38,458 nucleotides of DNA, from contig JABDKH010000141.1 of NCBI GenBank assembly GCA_013002345.1, positions 1 to 38,458 of the forward strand, in the 5' to 3' direction. The notes under the pieces are model-generated. The model saw only the letters and a program-made list of their open reading frames with translations. It did no database searches and was not told the origin of the DNA. The stretch's first letter is position 1. Each line of letters starts with the position of its first letter. A program made the position numbers and the translations under genes. Source of the stretch: Rhodothermales bacterium (GTDB lineage: Bacteria > Bacteroidota > Rhodothermia > Rhodothermales > JABDKH01). Shown piece by piece: positions 25,298 to 33,960 of the stretch.

Positions 25298-27130
25298 CTA
25301 TTCCACCGTCACACTCTTCGCAAGGTTTCTGGGCTGATCCACATGGCAGCCGCGCATTACGGCCACATAATACGAGAGGAGCTGCAACGGCACGACTGTC
25401 AGAAGGGGCGTCAGGTACTCGTGCGTCTCCGGAATGCGGATCACGTATTCGCACAAACGCTCGATGTCGTCTCCGTTGTCGGTTATCGCTATGACCGATC
25501 CCTCGCGAGCAGCGACCTCCTCGATGTTCGACACGACCTTGCTGTATGTGCTGTCGTGCATGGCGATAAACACGACCGGCATGAACTGATCGATCAGCGC
25601 GATGGGACCGTGCTTCATCTCAGCGGCCGGGTATCCTTCCGCATGGATGTACGAAATCTCCTTTAGCTTGAGCGCACCTTCCAGTGCCACCGGGAAATTG
25701 TAGCCGCGACCCAGGTACAGGAAGTTCGACGCATAGCGGTACACGCGTGAGATGATCTCAATCATCGGGGCCTGCTTCAGGATCTCCCGAACCTTGTTCG
25801 GGATAGCCACGAGCGCGTGCAGACACTTTGAAAGCTCTTCCTCCTCAATCGTCTTCCGCGCTTTTGCCAATTTGAGCGCGAGCATGGCCAGCACCAACAC
25901 CTGGGCACTGAATGCCTTGGTTGACGCCACTCCGATCTCCGGACCCACATGCAGGTACACGCCGGCGGCCGTTTCGCGGGCGATTGTGCTTCCCACTACG
26001 TTCGAGATGCCGATAGCAAGGTTGCCCTGCTCCTGGGCTTCACGAATTGCGGCAAGCGTATCGGCTGTTTCGCCGCTCTGAGAGATGGCGATGACCACAT
26101 CCGTCGGTCGCAAGATCGGATTGCGGTACCGGAACTCGCTGGCGTACTCCACCTCAACCGGAATGCGAGCAAACTGCTCGATGAGATACTCGCCGACCAG
26201 TCCGGAGTGCCATGATGTTCCACAGGCGACGATGATGATCCGGTCTGCATTAACGAGCTGGTCGAACACGTCAGCCAGACCGCCGAGCTTGATCGCGTTC
26301 TCGGCGAGACGAACGCGCCCCCTCAGACAGTCTTCCAGGGCATCGGGCTGCTCCATGATCTCCTTGAGCATGAAGTGATCAAAGCCGTGCTTTTCAATCT
26401 GATGCAGGTCCCACTCGAGCTCGTGCACCTCCTTCTCGAGGGGTACGTTGTCGATGGATCGCACCTCGAATCCCTCCCTTCGGATGACAACCATCTCACC
26501 ATCATTGAGATAGACTACCTTTCGCGTGTGCTCCACAAGCGGCGCGGCATCCGATCCCAGGAAGTACTCCCCTTCCCCGACTCCTAGAATCAGCGGGCTC
26601 CCCTTTCGGGCCGCGATCAGCATGTCGGGATCGTTCCGCGACACGATCGCGATTCCGTACGTCCCGACAACCTGCGTGAGGGCCTGCCGGATCGCTTCGG
26701 GCAGTGGCAGACCGGTTGACTTGCGAACGTCGTCAATCAGGTTTGCCAGCACCTCGGTGTCGGTGTCACTGAAGAACTCGTACCCGCGGGAGATAAGACG
26801 CTCCCGGATGGTATCGTAGTTCTCGATGATCCCGTTATGAACCAGAGCGAAATCACCCGACTTGCTGACATGCGGATGCGCATTTGCATCGTTGGGCGCA
26901 CCATGCGTGGCCCAGCGAGTGTGTCCGATGCCAATCGTGCCCGCCGGCTTTCTTTGTTTGACCAGCTGGTCCAGCGCATCCACCTTGCCCTCCTTCTTCA
27001 GGACCTCGAGCTCACCATTGACAAGTGCGACGCCGGCCGAATCATAACCGCGGTACTCGAGTCGCTTGAGGCCATCAACGAGTATCCCGGCTGCGTACTT
27101 TTCACCGATGTATCCGACAATACCACACAT
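25298..27130 (-). CDS. glmS: Glutamine--fructose-6-phosphate aminotransferase
   Basis: A 610-residue enzyme making glucosamine-6-phosphate from fructose-6-phosphate and glutamine, the entry step to UDP-GlcNAc for peptidoglycan and lipid A. The glutaminase domain begins MCGIVGYIG with the nucleophile Cys2 and has GIGHTRWATHG and HNGIIENYD. Two SIS sugar-isomerase domains follow (IIIVACGTSWHSG, AISQSGETADT and, in the second, YLGRGYNFPVALEGALKLKE). It ends in the typical PRNLAKSVTVE. The region before the ATG holds nested inverted repeats; I see no glmS ribozyme. Confidence 0.98.
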   Translation of the reverse strand: MCGIVGYIGEKYAAGILVDGLKRLEYRGYDSAGVALVNGELEVLKKEGKVDALDQLVKQRKPAGTIGIGHTRWATHGAPNDANAHPHVSKSGDFALVHNGIIENYDTIRERLISRGYEFFSDTDTEVLANLIDDVRKSTGLPLPEAIRQALTQVVGTYGIAIVSRNDPDMLIAARKGSPLILGVGEGEYFLGSDAAPLVEHTRKVVYLNDGEMVVIRREGFEVRSIDNVPLEKEVHELEWDLHQIEKHGFDHFMLKEIMEQPDALEDCLRGRVRLAENAIKLGGLADVFDQLVNADRIIIVACGTSWHSGLVGEYLIEQFARIPVEVEYASEFRYRNPILRPTDVVIAISQSGETADTLAAIREAQEQGNLAIGISNVVGSTIARETAAGVYLHVGPEIGVASTKAFSAQVLVLAMLALKLAKARKTIEEEELSKCLHALVAIPNKVREILKQAPMIEIISRVYRYASNFLYLGRGYNFPVALEGALKLKEISYIHAEGYPAAEMKHGPIALIDQFMPVVFIAMHDSTYSKVVSNIEEVAAREGSVIAITDNGDDIERLCEYVIRIPETHEYLTPLLTVVPLQLLSYYVAVMRGCHVDQPRNLAKSVTVE

Positions 27131-27142
27131 AGAGTCTCACAA

Positions 27143-27218
27143 TAGTAGAATTACTGACAATTCAGGGATCGGACCCCTGATATCGACCTTAATCAGAGCG
27201 ATACTTCTACTAATCAGA
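27143..27218 (-). repeat. Nested inverted repeats and paired direct repeats upstream of glmS
   Basis: An outer inverted repeat TAGTAGAA (27143-27150) / TTCTACTA (27205-27212) encloses an inner hairpin TCAGGG (27162-27167) / CCCTGA (27175-27180). In addition TAATCAGA occurs at 27190-27197 and 27211-27218, 21 bp apart. All lie between the aroF stop and the glmS start. Confidence 0.5.
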
Positions 27219-27220
27219 AT

Positions 27221-28255
27221 TCATGCCACGATTCGATTTGGAGCGATCGACCGCCCAATCACGGCCGCAATGGCTGTAATCTGGACCATGAGATCAGCGA
27301 ACTGATCTACAAACAACGACTGTGGTCCATCGCTGAGTGCTGCCGGTGGGTCGGGGTGGACCTCGATCATCAGGCCGTCTGCGCCAGCCGCCACGGCCGC
27401 TCTGGCCATCGGAATCACTTTGTTTCGCAGGCCGGTCGCGTGACTGGGATCCACAAACACGGGCAGATGGCTCTTGGACTTCAGAACCGGCACTGCCGAA
27501 AGGTCGAGGGTATTGCGGGTGGACGTCTCAAACGTACGGATGCCGCGTTCACACAGCATCACGTGAGAGTTGCCATGTGCCATCAGGTACTCCGCACTCA
27601 TCAGCCACTCTTCTACAGTGGCCGAAAGACCTCGCTTCAGAAACACCGGACATTCCGCGGCGCCCAGCTCCTTCAGCAGCGAGAAGTTCTGCATGTTGCG
27701 CGCACCGACCTGTATGACGTGTGCGTAGGACACTACTGTCTCGATCTGACTGATTTCCATGACCTCGGTAATGACTCGTAGCCCGTGGGCGTCAGCCGCT
27801 TCCCGGAGCATTCGGAGACCTTCAAGTCCAAGACCTTGAAACGAGTACGGTGAAGATCGAGGCTTGTACGCACCCCCGCGGAGGAACGTGGCACCGGACC
27901 CGGCGACAGCCGCAGCCGCCTGTTGAATCTGCTCCTCACTTTCTACCGAGCAGGGACCGGCCATGACGACAATCCCGTCTCCCCCGACCAGGACCCCGGC
28001 CACGTCGAACGCCGTGTTTTCTTTCTTCCATGACCGGCTTGCGAACTTGTAGGGCTCGGTCACACGATAGACGGCAGCCACACCGTCCAGAATCTCGATC
28101 CGGCGGGTATCGAAAGCCTGCTTCACGCCGATCGCACCAAGAACAGTCTGGTTGACACCACTGGAGCGATGCACGTCAAAGCCGAAATCGTTGAGATTCT
28201 GGATCACAGCCTCAACCTGCGACTCCTCCGCTCCGACCTCCATTACAACAACCAT
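27221..28255 (-). CDS. aroF: 3-deoxy-7-phosphoheptulonate synthase (class I-beta)
   Basis: A 344-residue DAHP synthase, first step of the shikimate pathway (phosphoenolpyruvate plus erythrose-4-phosphate). ATG 28255 is chosen over TTG 28267 because GAGG lies about 6 nt before it and the fold starts there. Residues 1-70 form the ferredoxin-like regulatory domain seen in Thermotoga-type enzymes ([17 protein letters not shown]). The barrel has [32 protein letters not shown] and, near the end, DPSHATG and [10 protein letters not shown]. Feedback control by Tyr or Phe is likely through the N-terminal domain. It sits 49 bp after tyrS, an interesting pairing for tyrosine supply and use. Confidence 0.95.
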   Translation of the reverse strand: MVVVMEVGAEESQVEAVIQNLNDFGFDVHRSSGVNQTVLGAIGVKQAFDTRRIEILDGVAAVYRVTEPYKFASRSWKKENTAFDVAGVLVGGDGIVVMAGPCSVESEEQIQQAAAAVAGSGATFLRGGAYKPRSSPYSFQGLGLEGLRMLREAADAHGLRVITEVMEISQIETVVSYAHVIQVGARNMQNFSLLKELGAAECPVFLKRGLSATVEEWLMSAEYLMAHGNSHVMLCERGIRTFETSTRNTLDLSAVPVLKSKSHLPVFVDPSHATGLRNKVIPMARAAVAAGADGLMIEVHPDPPAALSDGPQSLFVDQFADLMVQITAIAAVIGRSIAPNRIVA

Positions 28256-28304
28256 GTCTTGCCTCAACTGATTAGGCGAACCGCAAAATCCGGCGGGTCT
28301 CGTT

Positions 28305-29576
28305 CTAGACGATCTTCACGAGCCGATAGGTCTTCTGGCCGCGACGGAGTACCAGGATGCGCTGCTCGATCGCATCGTCCAGAGAAACACGATGATTCTC
28401 GTCTTTGATACGACGGTTGTTCACATTGATTCCACCGCCTCTGACGAGACGGCGCGCTTCTCCGCGAGACGCGACCAGTCCGGCGTCCGATATGAGTTGC
28501 ACGATATCGATCCCCGACTCATCGAAGACGGCTCTCTCCATCTCAGTCGACGGGACATCCTCAAACACTTCCATCAGATCGGCGGCGCGCATCGCCGAAA
28601 CCTCGCCACCAAATAGAACGCTGGACGCCGCCTGCGCCTTCTCCAGCTCCTCGGAACCGTGCACGACGCGAGTCACTTCCTCGGCGAGTCTGATCTGCGC
28701 CGAGCGATTCCCAGGATTCTCGAGCAACTCCGTCTCGAGCGCGCTGATCTCCTCTTCTCCGAGCCAGGTGAAAAACCGCAGGTATGGTAGTACGTCGCGG
28801 TCGTCCGTGTTTAGCCAGAACTGATAGAACTTGTAGGGTGACGTGCGTGCGGAATCGAGCCAGATGGTGCCCTCCTCCGTCTTGCCGAACTTCGTTCCGC
28901 CGGCCGTCACAACCAGCGGAAACACAATACCGTGAACACGATCAGATCGGAGACGTCGCACAAGATCCGCGCCGGCGAGGATGTTGCCCCACTGGTCGCT
29001 TCCACCCATCTGCATCTTGCAGCCATACCGGTCATAAAGGACCAGGAAGTCATGAGCCTGCAAGAGCATGTAGGAGAACTCCGTGAACGAAAGACCATCT
29101 TCGGAGTCAAGGCGGCGCTTCACAGACTCCTTCGCCATCATGTAGTTCACCGTGAAGTACTTCCCGGTGTCGCGAAGGAAATCTACCAGCGAGATACTGG
29201 CCAGCCAGTCCGCATTATTAACGAGCATTGCGGGATTGTCGGGTCTCTCAAAGTCGAGGAAGCGCGCGATCTGGGTTCGCAGCCCTTCGACATTCCGTTC
29301 TACCTGCTCCTGATCCAGCAGTATCCGCTCCTGGCTCTTGCCGCTGGGATCGCCAATCATTCCGGTACCGCCACCTACGATGGCAATGGGTGTATGGCCG
29401 GCACGCTGCAGGCGGGCGAGACCCATCAGCGGAAGCAGAGAACCCACGTGAAGACTGTCGGCCGTCGGATCAAAGCCCACGTACACCTTGAGGCTCTCGG
29501 TACCGAGTGCCTCCTCCGCATCGGGCGTCGCGTCGTACACGATGCCCCTCCATCTCAACTCATCGAAAACATTCAT
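28305..29576 (-). CDS. tyrS: Tyrosyl-tRNA synthetase
   Basis: A 423-residue class Ic synthetase that charges tRNA-Tyr. The HIGH motif is HVGS at 43-46 (TADSLHVGSLLPL), the KMSKS loop is KFGKT at 229-233, and the tyrosine pocket segments GGSDQWGNI and YMLLQAHDFLVLYDRYG are present. An S4 RNA-binding domain occupies about 355-420 (GLVASRGEARRLVRGGGINVN). This is the long bacterial TyrRS type. Lies 72 bp after lptB on the same strand. Confidence 0.97.
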   Translation of the reverse strand: MNVFDELRWRGIVYDATPDAEEALGTESLKVYVGFDPTADSLHVGSLLPLMGLARLQRAGHTPIAIVGGGTGMIGDPSGKSQERILLDQEQVERNVEGLRTQIARFLDFERPDNPAMLVNNADWLASISLVDFLRDTGKYFTVNYMMAKESVKRRLDSEDGLSFTEFSYMLLQAHDFLVLYDRYGCKMQMGGSDQWGNILAGADLVRRLRSDRVHGIVFPLVVTAGGTKFGKTEEGTIWLDSARTSPYKFYQFWLNTDDRDVLPYLRFFTWLGEEEISALETELLENPGNRSAQIRLAEEVTRVVHGSEELEKAQAASSVLFGGEVSAMRAADLMEVFEDVPSTEMERAVFDESGIDIVQLISDAGLVASRGEARRLVRGGGINVNNRRIKDENHRVSLDDAIEQRILVLRRGQKTYRLVKIV

Positions 29577-29648
29577 AGCAGGTGTCCACCGGTGCTTCGC
29601 AACGTCGCTCTGTTCGCCGATCTGCGAACGGCCGTCATTGACGCAAGA

Positions 29649-30461
29649 TCATTGATAACGTTCCAGCGAGAACTTCTCCCCGAGGTACCGCTTCCGTACC
29701 TCCGGATCCGCAGCCAGCGACTCAGCCGATCCCTGTTTCAGAACCCGGCCTTCGTAGAGCAGGTACGCGCGATCGGTGATCGCGAGCGTCTCGTGCACAT
29801 TGTGATCCGTTATCAGGACCCCTATTCCGCGGTGCTTCAGGCCCGCGACGATCTCCTGGATGTCCTCAACCGCGATCGGGTCCACTCCGGCAAACGGCTC
29901 GTCCAGAAGAAAAAACTTGGGTCGCGTAACCATGGCGCGGGCGATCTCCGTTCGACGTCGCTCACCTCCGGACAGGGTGTATCCTTTGGAGTCCCTCACC
30001 TTTTCGAGTCTGAACTCAGAGATAAGCTCGTCGACGCGATCCTTGCGCGTCTGACGCGTCAGCTTCTGGTATTCGAGCACCGCGTTGAGATTGTCTTCCA
30101 CGCTCAGATGCGTAAAGATGGACGCCTCCTGCGCAAGATACCCGATGCCCCGCCGCGCCCTCTTGTACATAGGCAGGTTCGTGATATCCTCGCCATCCAG
30201 CAGTATCCGACCACCGTTCGGTCGCACGAGGCCGACAATCATGTAGAACGTCGTCGTCTTCCCTGCACCATTTGGTCCAAGAAGACCAACGATTTCTCCC
30301 TGCCGCACGGACAGGCTCACCGCGTCGACGACCACCTTCCGTTTGTACTTCTTCGTGACACCGGCAGCGACGAGTTCGATCCCGGGGTCAGCGTCGGCGA
30401 GCGTTTCCTGAGCTTCTTTCGGCAGAAGGTCGCCGGGGTAGTAAAGTCTGGGATCTGTCAT
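29649..30461 (-). CDS. lptB: LPS export ABC transporter ATP-binding protein LptB
   Basis: A 270-residue ABC ATPase that powers LPS extraction from the inner membrane with LptFG. Walker [10 protein letters not shown] (62-70), Q-loop region [19 protein letters not shown] (the Q and IF pattern is typical of LptB), signature LSGGERRR at 163-170, and Walker [14 protein letters not shown] (183-195, catalytic E188). About 30 residues precede the ABC fold, which is longer than in E. coli LptB (about 240 residues). LptFG are not in the window. It lies 124 bp after the OstA-like gene and before tyrS. Confidence 0.95.
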   Translation of the reverse strand: MTDPRLYYPGDLLPKEAQETLADADPGIELVAAGVTKKYKRKVVVDAVSLSVRQGEIVGLLGPNGAGKTTTFYMIVGLVRPNGGRILLDGEDITNLPMYKRARRGIGYLAQEASIFTHLSVEDNLNAVLEYQKLTRQTRKDRVDELISEFRLEKVRDSKGYTLSGGERRRTEIARAMVTRPKFFLLDEPFAGVDPIAVEDIQEIVAGLKHRGIGVLITDHNVHETLAITDRAYLLYEGRVLKQGSAESLAADPEVRKRYLGEKFSLERYQ

Positions 30462-30585
30462 GACTTTAGGAAGTGATCACGCCGCATTCCGGCGACTTCC
30501 CGATGTTTCGTAATGGGCCGCCTCAACATACGACGTTCACCCGCTCAAGAGAAACCGGGCCAGCGGGACATCGCGCCCGATCCCG

Positions 30586-32448
30586 TTACATGTCTGGTGA
30601 AATGGCCAGAATCCAGCTATCCGCGGGGACAGCGCCGCTGAGGCGTCGCAAGGCCTGATTTGCCGCCGACCGATTTGCGAAGGCTCCGACACACACCCGG
30701 TAAGCGAACCTGCTGTCTACAAGCGCTTTGAGGATGTCAACCGGATACTCTGAGAGATCGATTCCAGACGCTGTCGAGCGGGCAATGTCGAGGGCCTCCT
30801 TGACCGAAGATCGAGACGCCACGACAATTGTATAGCCGCGTCGCGATGTGTCAATCGTTCCAGGAACCCACTGACTCTTAACAACAGATATCGGCGGCTC
30901 CGGCGCTACGTCCGTCGCCGGAGGTTCGTCGACTGCAGGTACGATCTCTGGCACGGTCGGCGTACGGTTACGGTCGGCGAGTGAAGATGCCGTCGGGATA
31001 TCCTCAACCTGAAGGCGTGGATTTGCGAGCAGAGCCTCGCGATCCGGCCGCCGCTCAGGTACCCACCGGAACCCTGCGAGCTCCATGTCCGCCGGTAACA
31101 ACTCCTCCGGATAGTACGTCCCTTCCACCCCGTCCTCGACACGGATCCTCTTCAGGTCGTCGTCCTGAAGCTCGAAAACAATTCGGTCGGCTGATGTCCG
31201 AACCGCTCCATCCGGTCTGTTGTCCTTCCGCAGGTAGTAGATCGATTCGGCATTCGGACCCACAATCATCTCCCTGCGACCGCCCTCGAAGAAGAGGCCC
31301 AGGAGATTCCGGCCACTCACCTGATGAATACGGTCGAGCACGCTGTCTCGGTCGGCGAGTATGGTGTTCTCCTGGACCCTGAGGGTATCGATCGAGCCGT
31401 CCGTCGAATCGATGATCAAGCTGTCTCCGCTCACCTGCGAGGTACCAAACCATGCGATCGGATTTCCGAAGATTTCGATCGTCTCGCGGCGTACAGACAA
31501 CAGATTGTCGCTTCGGGATGAAACGGAATCCCCAACGGCAGACGTCTCCGGATTCCAGATCAACACACTCCCCGCCGCTGACATAGACTCCGTCGAATCG
31601 GTCCTGGTCGACTCCAGCGCGTCGCTGCTGATGAGCAACGTGTCTGTCTCCGTGGAATCGTGCCGAACCTGAAACAACAACACGTTCTCCCTGATACGGC
31701 GGACGCCGGCCGGATCGTCCGTGAAAGCCCAGTCGCCGACGACAATAGTTACGGATGTCGTATCGATATCCGGCCCCGTACCATCGGTCTCATACGATTC
31801 CACGTAGACATTTCCGGAGGCAATCGACACCTCAGTTTCGCGAAGGTAGGTTAGCGAGTCGGCACGCACGTCGGTATCATCCCCATCGAGCACGACGCTC
31901 CCCGCAAATTCCGCACGCTTCCGCTCCGACCAGTAGGTGCCCGTGCGACTGGTCAACACAGAAGCGCTGTCCACGAGCGAAACGCCGTCGTTAAACGTAG
32001 TGCGTTTTTCGGATGTGTAATATGTTGCTGACGGCGCAGTCACCCTCACCTCCCCGTCCGTCAGCCTAACGTTTCCGGTGGCCCGACCGACTTTGGTGAC
32101 GCGATCATAAAGAACTGCATCGGAGCGCAACGTATCTCCGCGCTCGAAGATCAGCACGTTGCCCTCGAAGAGAATCTCGTTACGATTCGTGTACTGCGTG
32201 GCGCGGTCGGCCAGAAGCACCGTAAGGTCCTGATTGAGCCGAACATCCCCGATCAACATCCGGACGGGCTCACCGTCAATCTCACGGCCCGTCGCAAAGC
32301 TCGCACTCAGTTCGACACGCTTCGCCTCCCGATCCCCTTCGTCCTGAGCGAATGCCGTGGGTGCCGAGATCATCTGAAATAGCAGGATGACGCTCGCGAC
32401 GCTCCCGATTCCTCGTCCTCCAGGGTAGTTCAGCCTATTCGTCGACAT
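30586..32448 (-). CDS. OstA/LptA-like LPS transport protein with C-terminal SPOR domain
   Basis: A 620-residue periplasmic protein. Signal peptide at about 1-34 (MISAPTAFAQ). Residues about 45-480 contain OstA/LptA-type beta-jellyroll repeats, with recurring strands such as LFEGNVLIFERGDTLRSDAV, VRLTDGEVRVTAPSATYY and VEDGVEGTYYPEELLP, as in the OstA-like proteins of Bacteroidota. A Pro-rich linker follows, then a SPOR-like domain at 536-620 (RRGYTIVVASRSSVKEAL and AYRVCVGAFANRSAANQAL). SPOR domains bind denuded septal peptidoglycan. Its start overlaps the lptC end by 14 nt, so the two are co-translated. It should carry LPS across the periplasm; the SPOR part suggests attachment to the wall. 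Confidence 0.85.
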   Translation of the reverse strand: MSTNRLNYPGGRGIGSVASVILLFQMISAPTAFAQDEGDREAKRVELSASFATGREIDGEPVRMLIGDVRLNQDLTVLLADRATQYTNRNEILFEGNVLIFERGDTLRSDAVLYDRVTKVGRATGNVRLTDGEVRVTAPSATYYTSEKRTTFNDGVSLVDSASVLTSRTGTYWSERKRAEFAGSVVLDGDDTDVRADSLTYLRETEVSIASGNVYVESYETDGTGPDIDTTSVTIVVGDWAFTDDPAGVRRIRENVLLFQVRHDSTETDTLLISSDALESTRTDSTESMSAAGSVLIWNPETSAVGDSVSSRSDNLLSVRRETIEIFGNPIAWFGTSQVSGDSLIIDSTDGSIDTLRVQENTILADRDSVLDRIHQVSGRNLLGLFFEGGRREMIVGPNAESIYYLRKDNRPDGAVRTSADRIVFELQDDDLKRIRVEDGVEGTYYPEELLPADMELAGFRWVPERRPDREALLANPRLQVEDIPTASSLADRNRTPTVPEIVPAVDEPPATDVAPEPPISVVKSQWVPGTIDTSRRGYTIVVASRSSVKEALDIARSTASGIDLSEYPVDILKALVDSRFAYRVCVGAFANRSAANQALRRLSGAVPADSWILAISPDM

Positions 32449-33025
32449 ATACCTGACCGGTCACGCTCGCTAGACTGTATGACGACAAGTTCTCGGTGGC
32501 CTCGAGTTCATACCCCTGAATGTTCTCATCGGGCGTGTAGATGCGTGCAAATCCTGGAGCCCGAATCATGTCCGACTCCTCATCCCAGTTGAGGTGTTCC
32601 GTCTCCAACCGCTTGCCGGACTCCGCCAGCACGACGACTGCACCGTAGGCTTCGAAGCGTCGACTCTGCTCCACATAACGTATTTCATCGGCAGTCACCG
32701 TGGACGACTTCCGACCATCGTCATCGAACACGGTTGCGACAACCCTTTCGGCTTCTGTGGCAGACAACACCGTGAGTGTGCTGTCTTTGTAGTCATATTG
32801 GCGAGTATATGGCGCCGTAATCACAACAAGCGGTACGGCCTCTTCACTCACGTAGAACTCGGTACCCCAACTCTCATGGGCTGGCTGTTCGGCAAGATCC
32901 GCTTCCCGGGGCGCAGTCATCTCCGGGCTCCGACGTTCACATCCCGACAGTGTCGCAAACAGAACGGCCGCGAGGATAGCAGATCCCCGCAACGACGCCA
33001 TGGTATGTTCGGTCCGCTCTAACAT
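32435..33025 (-). CDS. lptC: LPS export protein LptC, lipoprotein form
   Basis: A 196-residue protein. ATG 33025 is chosen because AGAGGAGA lies just before it; the open frame runs further up but overlaps the previous gene. The N-terminus is a lipoprotein signal (VLFATLSGC, Cys29), rather than the single helix anchor of E. coli LptC. Residues about 60-190 show the LptC jellyroll: DYKDSTLTVLSATEAERV, SSTVTADEIRYVEQSRRFEAYGAV, then LETEHLNWDEESDMI. It hands LPS from LptB2FG to the OstA-like bridge encoded next. Starts within the last 7 nt of the B3/4 gene and ends inside the OstA-like gene. Confidence 0.9.
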   Translation of the reverse strand: MLERTEHTMASLRGSAILAAVLFATLSGCERRSPEMTAPREADLAEQPAHESWGTEFYVSEEAVPLVVITAPYTRQYDYKDSTLTVLSATEAERVVATVFDDDGRKSSTVTADEIRYVEQSRRFEAYGAVVVLAESGKRLETEHLNWDEESDMIRAPGFARIYTPDENIQGYELEATENLSSYSLASVTGQVYVDE

Positions 33026-33732
33026 GATCTCCTCTCGCCGGGGCAGACGACGGTGACAGCCGTGACCGCATCGTCGTCGGAACGTCCGAGCCATTCGGCG
33101 AATTCATCGCAAGCATTCCGGACAACGGACTCGTCCAGACTTGCAGGCGCGTATATACTCGCCGCGACGTCGGTCGTCGACGGGCTCGTTTTCGTCGCCA
33201 TGCTATCCTTGATCGGGTTCACGATGGGGATTCCATTCTCGTCATCCGCGCCACGAACCGCACAGCCTACCACCAGGTCACAAAGGCCGATCTCCTGTCC
33301 GGCGGTGTTGAAGACATAATCCTCTCCGGGCAGCCCCAGGCGAAACACGAAAACTTCTGCGCTCGCCGCATCAAGATCCCAGATCGAAATCGGCAGAATG
33401 TATTTGAGGCTGATGAAATTGCAGATATCGACCGGCCAGTTTACGCGCGGGAAGGAATCGGGTTGGCTCGCAGCTCGCAGCAAGTATTCGCTGGCAGGTT
33501 TGCCGCGTCCGGTAGGTTTGTAGGTCCCGTTCCGAAGCATGTTTCGAGATTCGGCTCGTACGTTTTCGAGCTCGCCAGTGACACCGTCCGCGCGTTCCGA
33601 GATCAGGTCAGACAGTGAGTCGTCAAACATATCGTCCTGATATCCGGTCACGATACCGCGCGCGCGGACGATACCGAGTACGACCCGATCGACGCGATTG
33701 TGAACGACTATTTCTGTTGATGCATCAGTCAC
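33019..33732 (-). CDS. Freestanding B3/B4 (PheT-like) domain protein
   Basis: A 237-residue protein, start GTG 33732 with AGAAGG about 8 nt before it. The centre resembles the B3/B4 editing domain of the phenylalanyl-tRNA synthetase beta subunit: NWPVDICNFISLKYILPIS followed by WDLDAAS aligns with its VVDxTNYV...hafDlDk region, and GEDYVFNTAGQEIGLCDLVV plus GCAVRG with its substrate-pocket strand region. In PheT this domain hydrolyses Tyr-tRNA-Phe. COG3382-like freestanding versions exist; their function is not settled, so trans-editing is an inference. It heads the lptC operon: lptC begins inside its last 7 nt. Confidence 0.82.
   Translation of the reverse strand: MTDASTEIVVHNRVDRVVLGIVRARGIVTGYQDDMFDDSLSDLISERADGVTGELENVRAESRNMLRNGTYKPTGRGKPASEYLLRAASQPDSFPRVNWPVDICNFISLKYILPISIWDLDAASAEVFVFRLGLPGEDYVFNTAGQEIGLCDLVVGCAVRGADDENGIPIVNPIKDSMATKTSPSTTDVAASIYAPASLDESVVRNACDEFAEWLGRSDDDAVTAVTVVCPGERRSC
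33028..33035 (-). promoter_or_regulatory. Ribosome binding site of lptC inside the upstream gene
   Basis: Reads AGAGGAGA on the minus strand, just before ATG 33025 and within the end of the B3/4 gene. It fixes the lptC start and implies translational coupling. Confidence 0.75.
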
Positions 33733-33751
33733 GACGAGACCTTCTCTTCAG

Positions 33752-33775
33752 CGGCCGACAAAGAATCGTCGGCCG
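33752..33775. repeat. 8-bp inverted repeat between divergent genes
   Basis: CGGCCGAC (33752-33759) and GTCGGCCG (33768-33775) are exact inverted copies around an 8-bp spacer. It lies 20 bp upstream of the B3/4 start and next to the candidate promoter of the STAS operon, so operator or leader hairpin are both possible. Confidence 0.45.
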
Positions 33776-33778
33776 GTT

Positions 33779-33808
33779 TTGAAAAGTAATGATCCTAACG
33801 CTTATTAT
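33779..33808 (+). promoter_or_regulatory. Candidate promoter of the partner-switching genes
   Basis: TTGAAA at 33779-33784, an 18-nt spacer and TATTAT at 33803-33808. Close to the sigma-70 consensus; it would give a leader of about 145 nt before ATG 33961. Confidence 0.4.
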
Positions 33809-33960
33809 GGGTCCGAATCGCGGCCCGCAAACGACCGTTCCCACCGGCCAAAAAGCGGGGCCTTCCACCTGATTAGGCCGATTTCTGTGCCTTTAGTTTC
33901 CCTACCCCGCGCCGATACTACGCGCAAATGCCGCGTTCACTATCAAGAAGTATTTAGGCC

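Noticed and set aside
27131-27220. A possible glmS ribozyme or riboswitch before glmS
   Set aside because: The region is only 90 bp with short repeats and lacks the recognisable core pairing pattern of the ribozyme.
28932-30476. A 514-codon plus-strand open frame across tyrS and lptB
   Set aside because: It is antisense to two certain genes with intact motifs; its composition (runs of Arg, His, Gln) is that of a GC-rich shadow frame.
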